NCBI GenBank assembly: GCA_026415195.1 | Contig: JAOAHO010000001.1 | Coordinates: 37,349 to 101,348 of the forward strand | DNA from: Bacteroidia bacterium | GTDB taxonomy: Bacteria > Bacteroidota > Bacteroidia > B-17B0 > Aurantibacillaceae | Direction: 5' to 3' | Length of the DNA: 64,000 bases | Shown: piece after piece, positions 35,640 through 45,241 of the stretch | Layout of the letters: the number at the start of each line of letters is the position of its first letter | Numbering within the stretch: the first letter of the stretch is position 1 | The notes under the pieces: model-generated | Databases searched by the model: none | Told to the model about the DNA's origin: nothing | What the model saw: the letters and a program-made list of their open reading frames with translations, nothing else | Translations under genes and position numbers: made by a program

Positions 35640-37128
35640 GATCGGGCAAAAGGTAATGAATGGGTGTTATTTTATCGTTTTCCCAGGTATAACATTGCAT
35701 TTTGTCTTCAAAAATTTCGGGCTTATAAATCGATTTTTGAAGCAACATCCTCAGGCATTCCTGTATGCCTTCAATGATGGAAGGGTGGGGGTGGAGCATG
35801 TCGGCAAGTTCCCGTATGCCTTTGTTTTGGTGAATCAGGTAGGCAATGGCCTGAATGGCTGAACTGGCATGTTCGCCCACTGCCCTCATACCCAAAATGC
35901 GCATGGAATGGTCGTTACTGACAATGATTTTGAAAAATCCCTTTGTTTTACGCATGGCAATAGCCCGGGCGATAAGGGAATAATCAATTTTCACCACTTT
36001 ATGGGGTATGCCCTTTTGCCTGCATTGCAATTCATTCATCCCCACAGCCCCCACTTCAGGATATAAAAACATGATTGTAGAAACGTTATTGTAATTTATC
36101 GGAGGCACTGAATGTCCGAACATCCTAACCACCGCATGCCGGCCTTCCCTCTCCGCAACATTTACCAATGCCACATCCGTGCTGACGTCGCCTGCAGTAT
36201 AAATGTGCGATACATTGGTTTGGGTGTCATAATCCCACAAACCTCCTCTTTCGTTAATTTTCAGTCCGGCGTTTTCAATGCATAAATCCTTTAACCATGC
36301 TTCCCTGCCTATCGAAATAAGGCATTTTTCCACTTGATATGATTTCTTATTTCCGTCTTTTTCCGATAGTGTATAAACTACTCCATTTTCCGATTTCTTA
36401 ATTTCATTCCACTGGGAACCATGATGGATATGTACGCCGAGCTCGTTAAAATGTTTTTCAATCAGTACCGAAATGTCTTCATCTTCAAATGGTAAAATAC
36501 GTTCGGCCTTATCTATTAGGTAAACTTTTGTTTTGCCTAAAATGGAAAAAATCGTAGCAAATTCGCAGCCAATCACCCCGGCACCCACAATCACCATGGA
36601 TTTGGGGTAGGATGTTAAGTTTTTGATTCCGTTACTGGTTAAAATGAACTGTTCATCAACCTCTACGCCTTTGGGAATGCGGGGAGTAGAACCGGTAGCT
36701 ATCAGGAAAAAGTCGGCCGATGCCCTGAGGGTGCTGCCGTCTTTTAATGTGATTTCGATGGTGTGCGGATCCATAAAGGATGCTTTTCCCCTGATATATT
36801 TGAATAAATCCTGATGCCTCACCGACAATAAATGCGAATGGATTTGCAACTGTGATTTTCTTTCAAAGATGGCTTGCTTAACGATTTGATTGATGCTTTC
36901 AAATTCGGGTATAAATTCAGGATTGATTTCCCTGAAGGTTAATGTCCGCATGGCCAGTTCCCATAAGGTTTTTGAGGTCAGTACACCGTCGTAAATCCCG
37001 GCACCGCCCAATTTATTTTTTTCTACAAGCAACACGCGCTTTCCAAAGTCAAGGGCACGCATGGCTCCCGCATATCCGCCGGGCCCGCCGCCAATCACTA
37101 TCAGGTCGTAATGATTTCTATTCTGCAT
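35632..37128 (-). CDS. FAD/NAD(P)-dependent oxidoreductase, dihydrolipoyl-dehydrogenase-like but without redox cysteines
   Basis: 498 residues from the ATG at 37128; a TTG 12 nt upstream is the only alternative. The FAD-binding fingerprint is VIGGGPGGYAGAMRALDFGK (residues 11-30), the NAD(P) fingerprint VIVGAGVIGCEFATIF lies near 190, and the second FAD motif is HIYTAGDVS. The dimerisation domain keeps the HPHPSIIEGIQE block with the His and Glu of the family. At 41-53, where lipoamide dehydrogenases have GGTCxNxGCxPSK, this protein has GGAGIYDGVLTSK: both active-site cysteines are lost. Disulfide chemistry is therefore excluded. A transhydrogenase-like or quinone/NADH role is possible, but the true substrate is unknown. 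Confidence 0.85.
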   Translation of the reverse strand: MQNRNHYDLIVIGGGPGGYAGAMRALDFGKRVLLVEKNKLGGAGIYDGVLTSKTLWELAMRTLTFREINPEFIPEFESINQIVKQAIFERKSQLQIHSHLLSVRHQDLFKYIRGKASFMDPHTIEITLKDGSTLRASADFFLIATGSTPRIPKGVEVDEQFILTSNGIKNLTSYPKSMVIVGAGVIGCEFATIFSILGKTKVYLIDKAERILPFEDEDISVLIEKHFNELGVHIHHGSQWNEIKKSENGVVYTLSEKDGNKKSYQVEKCLISIGREAWLKDLCIENAGLKINERGGLWDYDTQTNVSHIYTAGDVSTDVALVNVAEREGRHAVVRMFGHSVPPINYNNVSTIMFLYPEVGAVGMNELQCRQKGIPHKVVKIDYSLIARAIAMRKTKGFFKIIVSNDHSMRILGMRAVGEHASSAIQAIAYLIHQNKGIRELADMLHPHPSIIEGIQECLRMLLQKSIYKPEIFEDKMQCYTWENDKITPIHYLLPDHD

Positions 37129-38224
37129 CGGAATTTTCAACGGTGAGTTTTGGCAAAGGGTTTTTGTGCATGGTATCGAACGTATTGCGGTTTTTTAAAA
37201 TGTCTAATCCCAAAAACAAAGCATTCATAAATGAAGTGTGATTCGAAGCTTTTTTGCCTGCAATACTGAATGCCGGGCCATGATCGGGAGAAGTTCGGAT
37301 AATGGGGATTCCGGCAGTGAAATTTACCCCTCTGTCGAACGAAAGGGTTTTGAAAGGAATAAGCCCCTGATCGTGATACATTGCCAAAATACCATCATAC
37401 TTACGGTATTCCCCCGAACCAAAAAATCCGTCGGCTCCGAACGGGCCAAAGATGTAGGAAAACTCATTTTTTAATTTTTCGATCACGGGAATGATGATGT
37501 TTTGCTCTTCATTTCCGATGGTGCCGTGATCGCCGGCATGGGGATTCAAACCCAATACGGCAATTTTGGGGCGGTTAATCAGAAAATCGCGCTGAAGAGA
37601 TCTATAAAAAATTTTAATTTTTTTCTCCAGTTTTTCCGCATTCAGTTTTTCGGCAACCTGAGCAATGGGAGTGTGTTCGGTGGCAAGACCTACCCTCAGG
37701 TTTAATTCCTGGTCCACCATCATCATCAGGGTTTCGGTTTGATAAACCCTTTCCAGGCACTCCGTATGTCCTTTGAAAGGGAAATCTTCACCATACATCA
37801 ATTCTTTGTCAATCGGCCCCGTCAATAAGATGCTGTCTTTCTTTGCTCTAACGGACTCCAAAGCTTTTTTTAATGAAAGAATGGCAAAAGATCGCAGATT
37901 TTTGTCGCGGGTGCCGGGTTGAATATTGATTTCCTGGTCGTAGGTAATAAAAACATTCACTTTTTTGGGGTTTATTTGTGATAGATCTTTGGCAGGGAAG
38001 AAATTAAAATTTTCCAGTTCAAGATTTTTCTTGAAATACGTGATGACTTTTTGTGAGGAAAATACTACCGGCACGCATATGTCCAGCAATTCCGGTTGAC
38101 TAATGGTATTCAAAATAATTTCAGGGCCGATTCCATTAAGATCACCTGTGCTGATAAAAACATGAGGTTTGTATGAGTGAGATGTGTTATTTTCCTTCTT
38201 TGTATTTTCGTTCATATTTTTCAT
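37118..38224 (-). CDS. pdxA: 4-hydroxythreonine-4-phosphate dehydrogenase
   Basis: About 368 residues from the ATG at 38224. An ATG at 38215 and a TTG at 38233 are also in frame, and all three overlap the upstream gene's 3' end. Family blocks: STGDLNGIGPEIIL at the start, FKGHTECLE, LGLNPHAGDHGTIGNEE, and MYHDQGLIPFKTLSFDRG followed by RTSPDHGPAF, with the metal-binding histidines. PdxA oxidises 4-phosphohydroxythreonine in the DXP-independent branch of pyridoxal-phosphate synthesis. The stop lies 11 nt inside the downstream flavoprotein gene. Confidence 0.95.
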   Translation of the reverse strand: MKNMNENTKKENNTSHSYKPHVFISTGDLNGIGPEIILNTISQPELLDICVPVVFSSQKVITYFKKNLELENFNFFPAKDLSQINPKKVNVFITYDQEINIQPGTRDKNLRSFAILSLKKALESVRAKKDSILLTGPIDKELMYGEDFPFKGHTECLERVYQTETLMMMVDQELNLRVGLATEHTPIAQVAEKLNAEKLEKKIKIFYRSLQRDFLINRPKIAVLGLNPHAGDHGTIGNEEQNIIIPVIEKLKNEFSYIFGPFGADGFFGSGEYRKYDGILAMYHDQGLIPFKTLSFDRGVNFTAGIPIIRTSPDHGPAFSIAGKKASNHTSFMNALFLGLDILKNRNTFDTMHKNPLPKLTVENSDAE

Positions 38225-39470
38225 AAAGTTCAAGCTGTTTGTTTCTTATTTGAATTCGTTTTCCTTGAATGAAAGCCAACACCACTTCAGAAGTTGCCAT
38301 GTCCAGAATATCGCCTTTTGTTACAAAAAAAGATGCCCATTTGTTTTCCTCCAGTGTTCCTAAATGTTTTTCCATTCCGATAATCTTTGCGGCATTGAAC
38401 GAAATGCTTTGAAGCGCTTTTTCCTTATCGAGGCCAAAAGCTGCTGCTGTTCCGGCATTATAGGAAAGGTTACGGCTGTTCATGGCTTCCATGTCTCCGT
38501 GCATGCTTATGGCAAATAGGATGGAATCCGAATCGAGCATTTTGGGAAGTTGGTAAACATAATGCAAATGATCGTCTTCCCTGTAAGGCAATTGGTGTGT
38601 CCTGTTCAAAATAACGGGATATCGAAATTTTTTATATGCAGGCAACACATGCCCGATTTCGGTTGCACCCACCAGTACCGGTTTAGGGATGTTAAAGGTT
38701 TGAATAAAATGAATGGCTTCCAGGATATCTTTGGCGTATTCCACATGGATGTAAAGATTTTTGCTGCCGCTCCAAACACCTTTCATGGCTTCAAAGCGGA
38801 GGTTCTTTTCAACGGGATTTTTCTCCTGCGCATACGCTTTGGATTCAGCCATGAATTGTTTGAGTTCTTCCATCTCTTTGGAGTAGTTTTTATTGGTTTC
38901 GGAAATCAAACCTTCATCGAACGACCAGTTCACCGAAATTAATTTGGGAAAATTGAGGTGAATTCCGTCGTCGGGCTTAACCACGGCATCTTCCCAATTC
39001 CATCCATCCAAAGCCATAATAGAGGATTGTCCACTGATAATGCCTCCGCGGGGAGTTACTTGTGTATATAATACTCCATTACAACGAATGGTAGGAACAA
39101 TTAAATTGTCGGTATTATATGCTATCAGGGCTCTTACATGCGGGTTGTAATTTCCGGTTTCCTGATAGTCGCGTGTAGCCCTCACAGCTTCTGCATCATG
39201 AAGCCCCAATACATTATTAAGGTTAATCAGAGCAGGATATACATGCATTCCAGGAAGTGAATACAATGTGTCATATTCATCTTTTTTGATGCGAACCGTA
39301 GTGGCATCGGCTACAAGTTTGATAATCCCTTTTTCCACTACGATGATGCTGTTTTCTATTACCTTGCCGTTGCCAATATGTGCCGTGGCATTAAGTAATG
39401 CAAATTTTTGCCGTTGCGCATAGGTCAACGCATTCAGGGCAAGAAAAACAAGGATAAAAAATCGTTTCAT
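38187..39470 (-). CDS. Secreted amidohydrolase-like protein, apparently lacking the metal centre
   Basis: 427 residues with a clear signal peptide (MKRFFILVFLALNALTYAQ). The beta-sandwich start (LLNATAHIGNGKVIENSIIV) and the C-terminal block (AGTAAAFGLDKEKALQSISF, GTLEENKWASFFVTKGDIL) are those of amidohydrolase-family proteins. Where active members have the metal-binding HxH after PG-x-x-D, this one reads PGMHVYPALINLNNVLGLHD, with no HxH. It is 1 nt after the larger two-domain amidohydrolase gene. It probably acts as a non-catalytic partner of that protein in the periplasm or on the surface (inference). Confidence 0.8.
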   Translation of the reverse strand: MKRFFILVFLALNALTYAQRQKFALLNATAHIGNGKVIENSIIVVEKGIIKLVADATTVRIKKDEYDTLYSLPGMHVYPALINLNNVLGLHDAEAVRATRDYQETGNYNPHVRALIAYNTDNLIVPTIRCNGVLYTQVTPRGGIISGQSSIMALDGWNWEDAVVKPDDGIHLNFPKLISVNWSFDEGLISETNKNYSKEMEELKQFMAESKAYAQEKNPVEKNLRFEAMKGVWSGSKNLYIHVEYAKDILEAIHFIQTFNIPKPVLVGATEIGHVLPAYKKFRYPVILNRTHQLPYREDDHLHYVYQLPKMLDSDSILFAISMHGDMEAMNSRNLSYNAGTAAAFGLDKEKALQSISFNAAKIIGMEKHLGTLEENKWASFFVTKGDILDMATSEVVLAFIQGKRIQIRNKQLELYEKYERKYKEGK

Positions 39471-39471
39471 G

Positions 39472-42400
39472 TTAGCGTATGTGTTCTAATTCTTCATCGT
39501 TTACCCATTCCAGGGAATTACAATGGTACTGGCGTTTCCCTTTTTTTCGGAATGATTTGGGCGATTCATCGCTGCCGCTTTGGAGTATGAATTGAATAAT
39601 TCTTTGCTTCTCCGATTCTATCCAGTTTCTTTTGTTGTCAATTTGGCTGCGATCATAATATAATACTCCATCTACAAAGGTTTTTTCTGCTTTGGAATAA
39701 ATGCTCAGCGGAGGGCCCGACCAAATTACTATATCCGCATCCATACCCGGTTTTAACATACCCATGCGATGATTTAACCTCAGCATTTTGGCCGGATTTA
39801 AGGTTACTAACTTTAAAGATTGTACCGGGCTTAACCCTCCGTAGCGTATGCTTTTGGCTGCCTCATGGTTCAACCGCCTCGACATTTCGGCATCGTCGGA
39901 GTTGATGGCCGTGTTCACACCCACCCGGGTAAGCAGTGCGGCATTGTAGGGGATGGCTTCCATGACTTCGTTTTTATATGCCCACCAATCGGCAAACGAA
40001 GATGCATTGGCACCGTGTTTTTTCATTTTATCGGCTACTTTGTATCCTTCCAAAATGTGCGTAAAGGTGTTGACTTTAAATCCCAGGCTGTCGGCCACTT
40101 TCATCAGCATGTTGATTTCGCTTTGAACGTAACTGTGGCATGTTATATGCCTTTTGCCTTCCAGGATTTCCCCGAGTGCTTCCATTTCCAGGTCAATCCT
40201 GAAATTTTCGGTGATGCCTTTTATTTTTGGCCTGGAATAAAAATCTTTTTTCCTGTTCAGGTATTCTTTGGCACGTATAAAATGGTCGACAAATACTTGT
40301 TCAACCCCCATCCGTGTTTGTGGAAAACGCCAGATGGCATGATCACCCCAGTTGCTTTGTTTGACATTTTCGCCTAAGGCAAATTTTATAAAACCAGGTG
40401 CATCCTCAATTTTCATGTCCTGAATGTTGCATCCCCAACGATGCTTAATCAGGCCGCTTTGCCCCCCGATGGGGTTGGCAGAACCGTGCAGAAGTTGAAC
40501 GGCCGTTACACCTCCGGCTAGGTTGCGGAAAATATTGACATCATCAGGGTTTACCACATCTCCCATCCTCACTTCGGCCGTGCTTGCCTGGGTGCCTTCA
40601 TTTACGCCCCCTTGTAATGCAATATGGCTGTGTTCATCAATAATGCCGGGGGTAACGTGCAATCCGTTGCCTTCAATAACCATAGCATCAGCCGGAACTT
40701 GCAGTTTTTTTCCGATTTTGGAAATTTTTTTGTTTTCTATTAAAAGATCATAACCTTCCAGGATACTGTCTGTGTCGTTTGTCCATAAGGTGGCATTTTT
40801 AATTAAAACAGTACTTTTTTGATTATCGGCATTGATGAAATTTTTAAAATTTTTCCATCCTTTGTCAAAAGCATCCACGGTGTAACCGTAACTGGAATGC
40901 GGATATAACAAATAGGTTGGGGGCAAGGGGACAATGCTGTCTTTTTTAGATTCCTCAGGTTTGGCATTTTCACTTTTTGCTTGAAGTACGGGATACCATG
41001 TGGTTTTTCCCTTTTCATCCTGAAGGGCGAGGAAAAGCGGATTTTTGTCGGGCCCTAACTGTAACAATCCGGTAACGTAGTTTTTCTTGTCGGTTGAGAA
41101 TTGAAAGGAAATGATAGATCCGTTTTCTTTAAAATTCACCGAAACTTTCTGAGTATCAAGTTTTATTTCAAATTTTAGAGTATGATTTTCATAACGGGTA
41201 AAAATCTGATACGTTTGGTTTTTAAATGAAAAGGGTATTTGATAAGCCTCAGTCTCCGGTGTTGCAGGATTAAATATATAGGGGGTGCCCTGAATCCAAT
41301 GATGCAGAATTTTAAATTTTTTGTCACCTAATTTAGTGTTTGCAATGATGATATTGGCCATCATTCCTTTCCTGATATATCCCAGTTCGTTTTCCATACC
41401 AATGAATTTGGCCGGTTCTGATGTCAGTGCCTTTATGGCTGCTTCGTGGCTTAATCCGTAATCCATTGCCTTGAACAGATTTTTAAAAAAATCTTCCGAT
41501 TTATTCAGTCCGAACATAGTCAGGCAAAAGCGCAGGTTCCATTTCTCCAGGATTGCAGGGTTCATAGGGGCCATTTCCCAATGCCGAAGTTCCGGCAGGG
41601 AATAATTCAATCCGTCCAATGGGTCTTGTATCAGGGGCTTTTCAGGATATTGAAGAGGTACAATGTATTTTAAATTTAATTCAGCAAGTTCATGTATTCT
41701 TTGATATTCATTACCTGAGGTTTTATAAATAAATTCTTTTTTAAATTCTTTGGCAATTTCATAAGCACGAAAAATGTTCCATTTATCATTGGCATCAAAA
41801 ACCACCGGAAGCAACGAAGATTGATTTATGGCTTCCAGGGATATGTTTTTTTCTTTTTTATCCGATCCAGAATACCATAAAGCATCATAAAAAGTTTGCC
41901 GGATAAGCGCGATGGCCCCCGTCAGTGATGAAGGGTATGACTCCGGGGATTTGCCTTTATTGAAAGATATGAACTGTGCGCATTTTTCTTTAATCACGTT
42001 CAAATTAGGAATTTGATTGTTAAGAGTGGTCAATACGGAGTATCCTCTGAAAATTCCCTGAGGAATGGAGGATAATACCACACCAAATCCCGATTTTCTG
42101 TATTCATTGGCTTTTTCTTCGTTGAACTTGAAGTAATCAAGGGCAAGTTCATGCGGCATAACTGCAGGATTCCATCCAGAGCCGGGCTTAATAGGCCATT
42201 TTTCGGGAAATTCAATCATTTGAAATGAAAATAAATCGATGAAAGAAGGATAGGCAACACAACCTTTCAGTTCAATTTTTATGGCATGAGGAGGAATGTT
42301 TATTTGTGTTCCGCAATCTGTTATTTTACCGTCTTTGATTAGAATGGTGGCATTTTTTAGAACATTTTTCTCGTCCTGGTAAACTTCCAGTCCGGTCAGG

Positions 42401-42516
42401 GCATATAGCGTGTGACGGTTGTCGGGCGCCCCGTTATGGGGAAAAGTAACCGTTTGTGAATAAAGTAATTCAAAAACGAAAAAGTAAAAAAATATGTAAA
42501 CAATTTTTTTTATCAT
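39472..42516 (-). CDS. Secreted two-domain amidohydrolase-family protein
   Basis: 1014 residues with a signal peptide (about 1-20). Two amidohydrolase-like halves are visible. The N-terminal half (about 30-430) has the sandwich strands ALTGLEVYQDEKNVLKNATI but reads YPSFIDLFSFQ where HxH should be. The C-terminal half (about 575-980) keeps the metal site: VTPGIIDEHSHIALQGG, ITCHSYVQ, FTHILEGYK and the late aspartate in NTAINSDDAEM. Only the second half is expected to hydrolyse something; imidazolonepropionase- or peptidase-like amidohydrolases are the nearest in style. The substrate is unknown. The gene is followed after 1 nt by the cofactor-less paralogue. Confidence 0.85.
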   Translation of the reverse strand: MIKKIVYIFFYFFVFELLYSQTVTFPHNGAPDNRHTLYALTGLEVYQDEKNVLKNATILIKDGKITDCGTQINIPPHAIKIELKGCVAYPSFIDLFSFQMIEFPEKWPIKPGSGWNPAVMPHELALDYFKFNEEKANEYRKSGFGVVLSSIPQGIFRGYSVLTTLNNQIPNLNVIKEKCAQFISFNKGKSPESYPSSLTGAIALIRQTFYDALWYSGSDKKEKNISLEAINQSSLLPVVFDANDKWNIFRAYEIAKEFKKEFIYKTSGNEYQRIHELAELNLKYIVPLQYPEKPLIQDPLDGLNYSLPELRHWEMAPMNPAILEKWNLRFCLTMFGLNKSEDFFKNLFKAMDYGLSHEAAIKALTSEPAKFIGMENELGYIRKGMMANIIIANTKLGDKKFKILHHWIQGTPYIFNPATPETEAYQIPFSFKNQTYQIFTRYENHTLKFEIKLDTQKVSVNFKENGSIISFQFSTDKKNYVTGLLQLGPDKNPLFLALQDEKGKTTWYPVLQAKSENAKPEESKKDSIVPLPPTYLLYPHSSYGYTVDAFDKGWKNFKNFINADNQKSTVLIKNATLWTNDTDSILEGYDLLIENKKISKIGKKLQVPADAMVIEGNGLHVTPGIIDEHSHIALQGGVNEGTQASTAEVRMGDVVNPDDVNIFRNLAGGVTAVQLLHGSANPIGGQSGLIKHRWGCNIQDMKIEDAPGFIKFALGENVKQSNWGDHAIWRFPQTRMGVEQVFVDHFIRAKEYLNRKKDFYSRPKIKGITENFRIDLEMEALGEILEGKRHITCHSYVQSEINMLMKVADSLGFKVNTFTHILEGYKVADKMKKHGANASSFADWWAYKNEVMEAIPYNAALLTRVGVNTAINSDDAEMSRRLNHEAAKSIRYGGLSPVQSLKLVTLNPAKMLRLNHRMGMLKPGMDADIVIWSGPPLSIYSKAEKTFVDGVLYYDRSQIDNKRNWIESEKQRIIQFILQSGSDESPKSFRKKGKRQYHCNSLEWVNDEELEHIR

Positions 42517-42527
42517 AAATTCAATTT

Positions 42528-44063
42528 TTAAAACCTCCTGCGCCTTCTTGAAGTTCCGCCTAACCCCAAAACTCCAAGTAATCCGCGTGTTACTTCCCTT
42601 ACGATGGTGGTGGTTACCGACGATTTCAGTATTTTTTCAAAAGTACCCGGGCCGCTTTTGGCAGTTTTCTTGGGGGCTTCTTCTTTTACTTCCTCTTTTT
42701 CATCTTCTTCATTCTCTTTTTTCAACTTGTTTTGAAGTATTTCATAAGCGCTTTCCCTGTCCACCAATTGACCATATTTCTTACTCAAATTAGACGAATT
42801 TAATGCTTCCTGAAGTTCGGCCGGAGAGATAACATCCATTCGGGTTTTGGGCGCTTTCATTACCGTATGGATGGGAGGCAGCGGCATTCCTTTTTCATCC
42901 AAGCCGCAAACGATGGCTTCGCCAATACCAACGGAAGTAAGTAATTCGGAAATGTTGTAAATGTCGGAGGGTGGAAAATTGTCGGCCATGGCTTTGATGG
43001 CTTTTCTGTCTTTCTCGGTAAATGCTCGAAGGGCGTGTTGGATTTTTAATCCTAACTGACCCAGGATTTCATCAGGAATATCGGTGGGATTTTGCGTAAT
43101 AAAATATAATCCGATGCCTTTTGACCTTATGAGGCGGGCCATCATTTGAAGTTGTTCCATCAATACCTTGGAAGCATTTTCGAAAATTAAATGCGCTTCG
43201 TCTATAAAAATACACAAGAGCGGCTTATCGGCATCTCCGCGCTCCGGAAAAGTTTGGTAAATTTCAGCCATCAGGCAAAGCATGAAAGTGGAAAAAAGTT
43301 TGGGCTTATTTTGCATGTCGGAAAGGCGTATGACGCTGCACATGCCTTTCCCTTCGGAATTCACCTGAACTAAATCCTGCACATCAAAGCTGGGTTCTCC
43401 GAACAACACATTGCCTCCTTGTTGCTCCAGTTCCAGCAAAGCCCTCAAGATGGCGCTGATACTGGAAGAGGTAATTAAACCGTATTGGTTTTTTATTTCT
43501 TTGTTTACTTCCGGTTCCTGAATGTGCTTACACAATTCCTGAAGGTCTTTTATGTCCAGTATGGGCAGGTTTTTGTCGTCGGCATATTTGAATATCACCT
43601 GCAAAACACCTTCCTGAATATCGGTAAGTCCTAAAATCCTGGAAAGCAATAAGGGGCCGAATTCGGAAAGGGTTGCCCGCATGGGAATTCCTTCTTTACC
43701 CGACAAAGAATAATAGGTGACGGGCAGTTGAACGGCATTCCATTCCATTTTCAAAGCCTCATGCCGCTTTGAAATAAAATCTTTTTTTTCTCCGGGCCTT
43801 CCGATCCCGCTCAAATCGCCTTTAATGTCCATCATCAGGCAACTTACTCCGGCAAGTGAAAGTTCCTCGGCCAGCAGCTGCAAAGTTTTGGTTTTTCCGG
43901 TACCTGTAGCGCCGGCAATCACGCCGTGCCTGTTCATCATCAAAAGCGGTATGCTTACGGGAAAGTCGGCAATAATATTATTTCCGACTTTTGCCGCCCC
44001 AAGTGTAATGGCCTTACCTATAAATTCAAAGCGGTTTTTGTGATACAATAATTTTTTTTCCAT
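42528..44063 (-). CDS. HerA-like ATPase of the DUF853 (YjgR) family
   Basis: 511 residues. Walker A is GATGTGKT at 51-58, Walker B is LCIFIDEAHLIFE, and YFITQNPTDIPDEILGQLGLKIQHALRAFTEKDRKAI is the long conserved block of the family. After residue 450 a Lys/Glu-rich linker and a basic tail (GTSRRRRRF) follow. HerA-like enzymes are hexameric DNA translocases, but the role of the DUF853 branch is not established, and no NurA nuclease is nearby. Its start lies 38 nt inside the ctaA 3' end. A 12-nt gap separates it from the amidohydrolase gene. Confidence 0.87.
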   Translation of the reverse strand: MEKKLLYHKNRFEFIGKAITLGAAKVGNNIIADFPVSIPLLMMNRHGVIAGATGTGKTKTLQLLAEELSLAGVSCLMMDIKGDLSGIGRPGEKKDFISKRHEALKMEWNAVQLPVTYYSLSGKEGIPMRATLSEFGPLLLSRILGLTDIQEGVLQVIFKYADDKNLPILDIKDLQELCKHIQEPEVNKEIKNQYGLITSSSISAILRALLELEQQGGNVLFGEPSFDVQDLVQVNSEGKGMCSVIRLSDMQNKPKLFSTFMLCLMAEIYQTFPERGDADKPLLCIFIDEAHLIFENASKVLMEQLQMMARLIRSKGIGLYFITQNPTDIPDEILGQLGLKIQHALRAFTEKDRKAIKAMADNFPPSDIYNISELLTSVGIGEAIVCGLDEKGMPLPPIHTVMKAPKTRMDVISPAELQEALNSSNLSKKYGQLVDRESAYEILQNKLKKENEEDEKEEVKEEAPKKTAKSGPGTFEKILKSSVTTTIVREVTRGLLGVLGLGGTSRRRRRF

Positions 44064-45114
44064 TAACCTTATCTTTTTTGAAAATATAATAGCCGGTACC
44101 TATCAAAGTCATGCACAACAACAATGCTCCCGATTGATGCAACACCCCCATGTAAACCGGAACATTTTCTACGAGGGTGTAAACCCCCAAAAGCAATTGC
44201 AATACTACGGCATATAACATCAGTGTAATCCAAATATATATTTTATTTTGCTTCGGAAGGTTTTTTGTTTGTGAGGCAAGAATGATAATGCACATTAAAA
44301 CTAAAAAACCCAGCCAGCGGTGAATAAATTGAATTCCTGCCGCATTTTCAAAAAAATTTTTAAAATGATTGTCATATCGAAATATGGCAAAGTCAGGGAA
44401 CCACGTTTCTCCCATTTTTGGCCAGGTATTAAATATATTGCCCGGTCTGACTTTAGAATTGTTGCCTTCCACAAAGCCAGCCGTGAAAGCACCGAAAATT
44501 ACCTGTACAATAAAGAGGGTAAGTGTTAAAATATAAACAATTTTTATTTTTTTAATATTTGTTATATTATGTGAAAGGCAATTGTGTTGTGGAATATTTA
44601 CTTCATCCAAATAAAATATAAAGGTCAGGCTGAATAACATGAAAGCACTTATGAGGTGAATGGCCAATCTGTAGTGGCTGACTGCTGGTTTATCAGACAA
44701 ACCGCTTTTTACCATCCACCACCCAATCAAACCTTGTAATAATCCCAGTAAAAATAAAAAAATAAATTTTTTGTAGTGATTTTGATTCAGCTTTTTTTTA
44801 ATTAAAAAATAAAAAAATCCAGAAATGAACACCAATCCTATAAACCTTCCAAGCATTCGATGCAGATATTCCCAAAAGTAAATGGATTTAAAATCTTCAA
44901 TTTCCATAAAATAATTCACTTTTCTGTATTCGGGCGATTGTTTATAAAGTTCGAAAAGCGCTTGCCAATCATTTTGATTTAGCGGAGGAAAAGAACCGAA
45001 TAACGACCAATTGGTTATGGACAGCCCGGAATGCGTCAGGCGGGTGATACATCCCACCACCAGCATTACGTAGATCAGAATGCATCCGGTTATTAACCAG
45101 TTTTTGATAGTCAT
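44026..45114 (-). CDS. ctaA: Heme A synthase (COX15/CtaA family)
   Basis: 362 residues from the ATG at 45114. The frame stays open to a TTG at 45228, but that part is not membrane-like and would run through the rpsL promoter. About eight hydrophobic segments are present. The four heme-binding histidine motifs can be seen: EYLHRMLGRFIG, SHYRLAIHLISAF, FIHRWLGFLV and VLHQSGALLL. The N-terminal IRLTHSGLSI-type motif reads CITRLTHSGLSITNW. CtaA oxidises heme O to heme A for aa3-type cytochrome oxidase, which implies aerobic respiration. ctaB and the oxidase subunits are not in the window. Confidence 0.92.
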   Translation of the reverse strand: MTIKNWLITGCILIYVMLVVGCITRLTHSGLSITNWSLFGSFPPLNQNDWQALFELYKQSPEYRKVNYFMEIEDFKSIYFWEYLHRMLGRFIGLVFISGFFYFLIKKKLNQNHYKKFIFLFLLGLLQGLIGWWMVKSGLSDKPAVSHYRLAIHLISAFMLFSLTFIFYLDEVNIPQHNCLSHNITNIKKIKIVYILTLTLFIVQVIFGAFTAGFVEGNNSKVRPGNIFNTWPKMGETWFPDFAIFRYDNHFKNFFENAAGIQFIHRWLGFLVLMCIIILASQTKNLPKQNKIYIWITLMLYAVVLQLLLGVYTLVENVPVYMGVLHQSGALLLCMTLIGTGYYIFKKDKVNGKKIIVSQKPL

Positions 45115-45169
45115 TTTTAACGGACAAATATCAATAAGAATATCTTTCAAAAAAAATTTAATTAAATTG

Positions 45170-45199
45170 TTTGGAATTCTGAATTTATTTGTAATTTTG
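45170..45199 (+). promoter_or_regulatory. Main promoter of the ribosomal super-operon
   Basis: TTTG at 45170-45173 and TAATTTTG at 45192-45199 are spaced by 18 nt, as in the tRNA-Leu promoter. The rpsL start codon follows 42 nt after the -7 box. The leader is A-rich and shows no Shine-Dalgarno sequence. Confidence 0.8.
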
Positions 45200-45241
45200 C
45201 CGTCCCTATTTTTGGAAAAAAACTGCAATTAAAAAAATAAA

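Noticed and set aside
45115..45228. N-terminal extension of ctaA to a TTG at 45228
   Set aside because: The extra 38 residues are not membrane-like and would run across the rpsL promoter. The ATG at 45114 gives the normal CtaA N-terminus.
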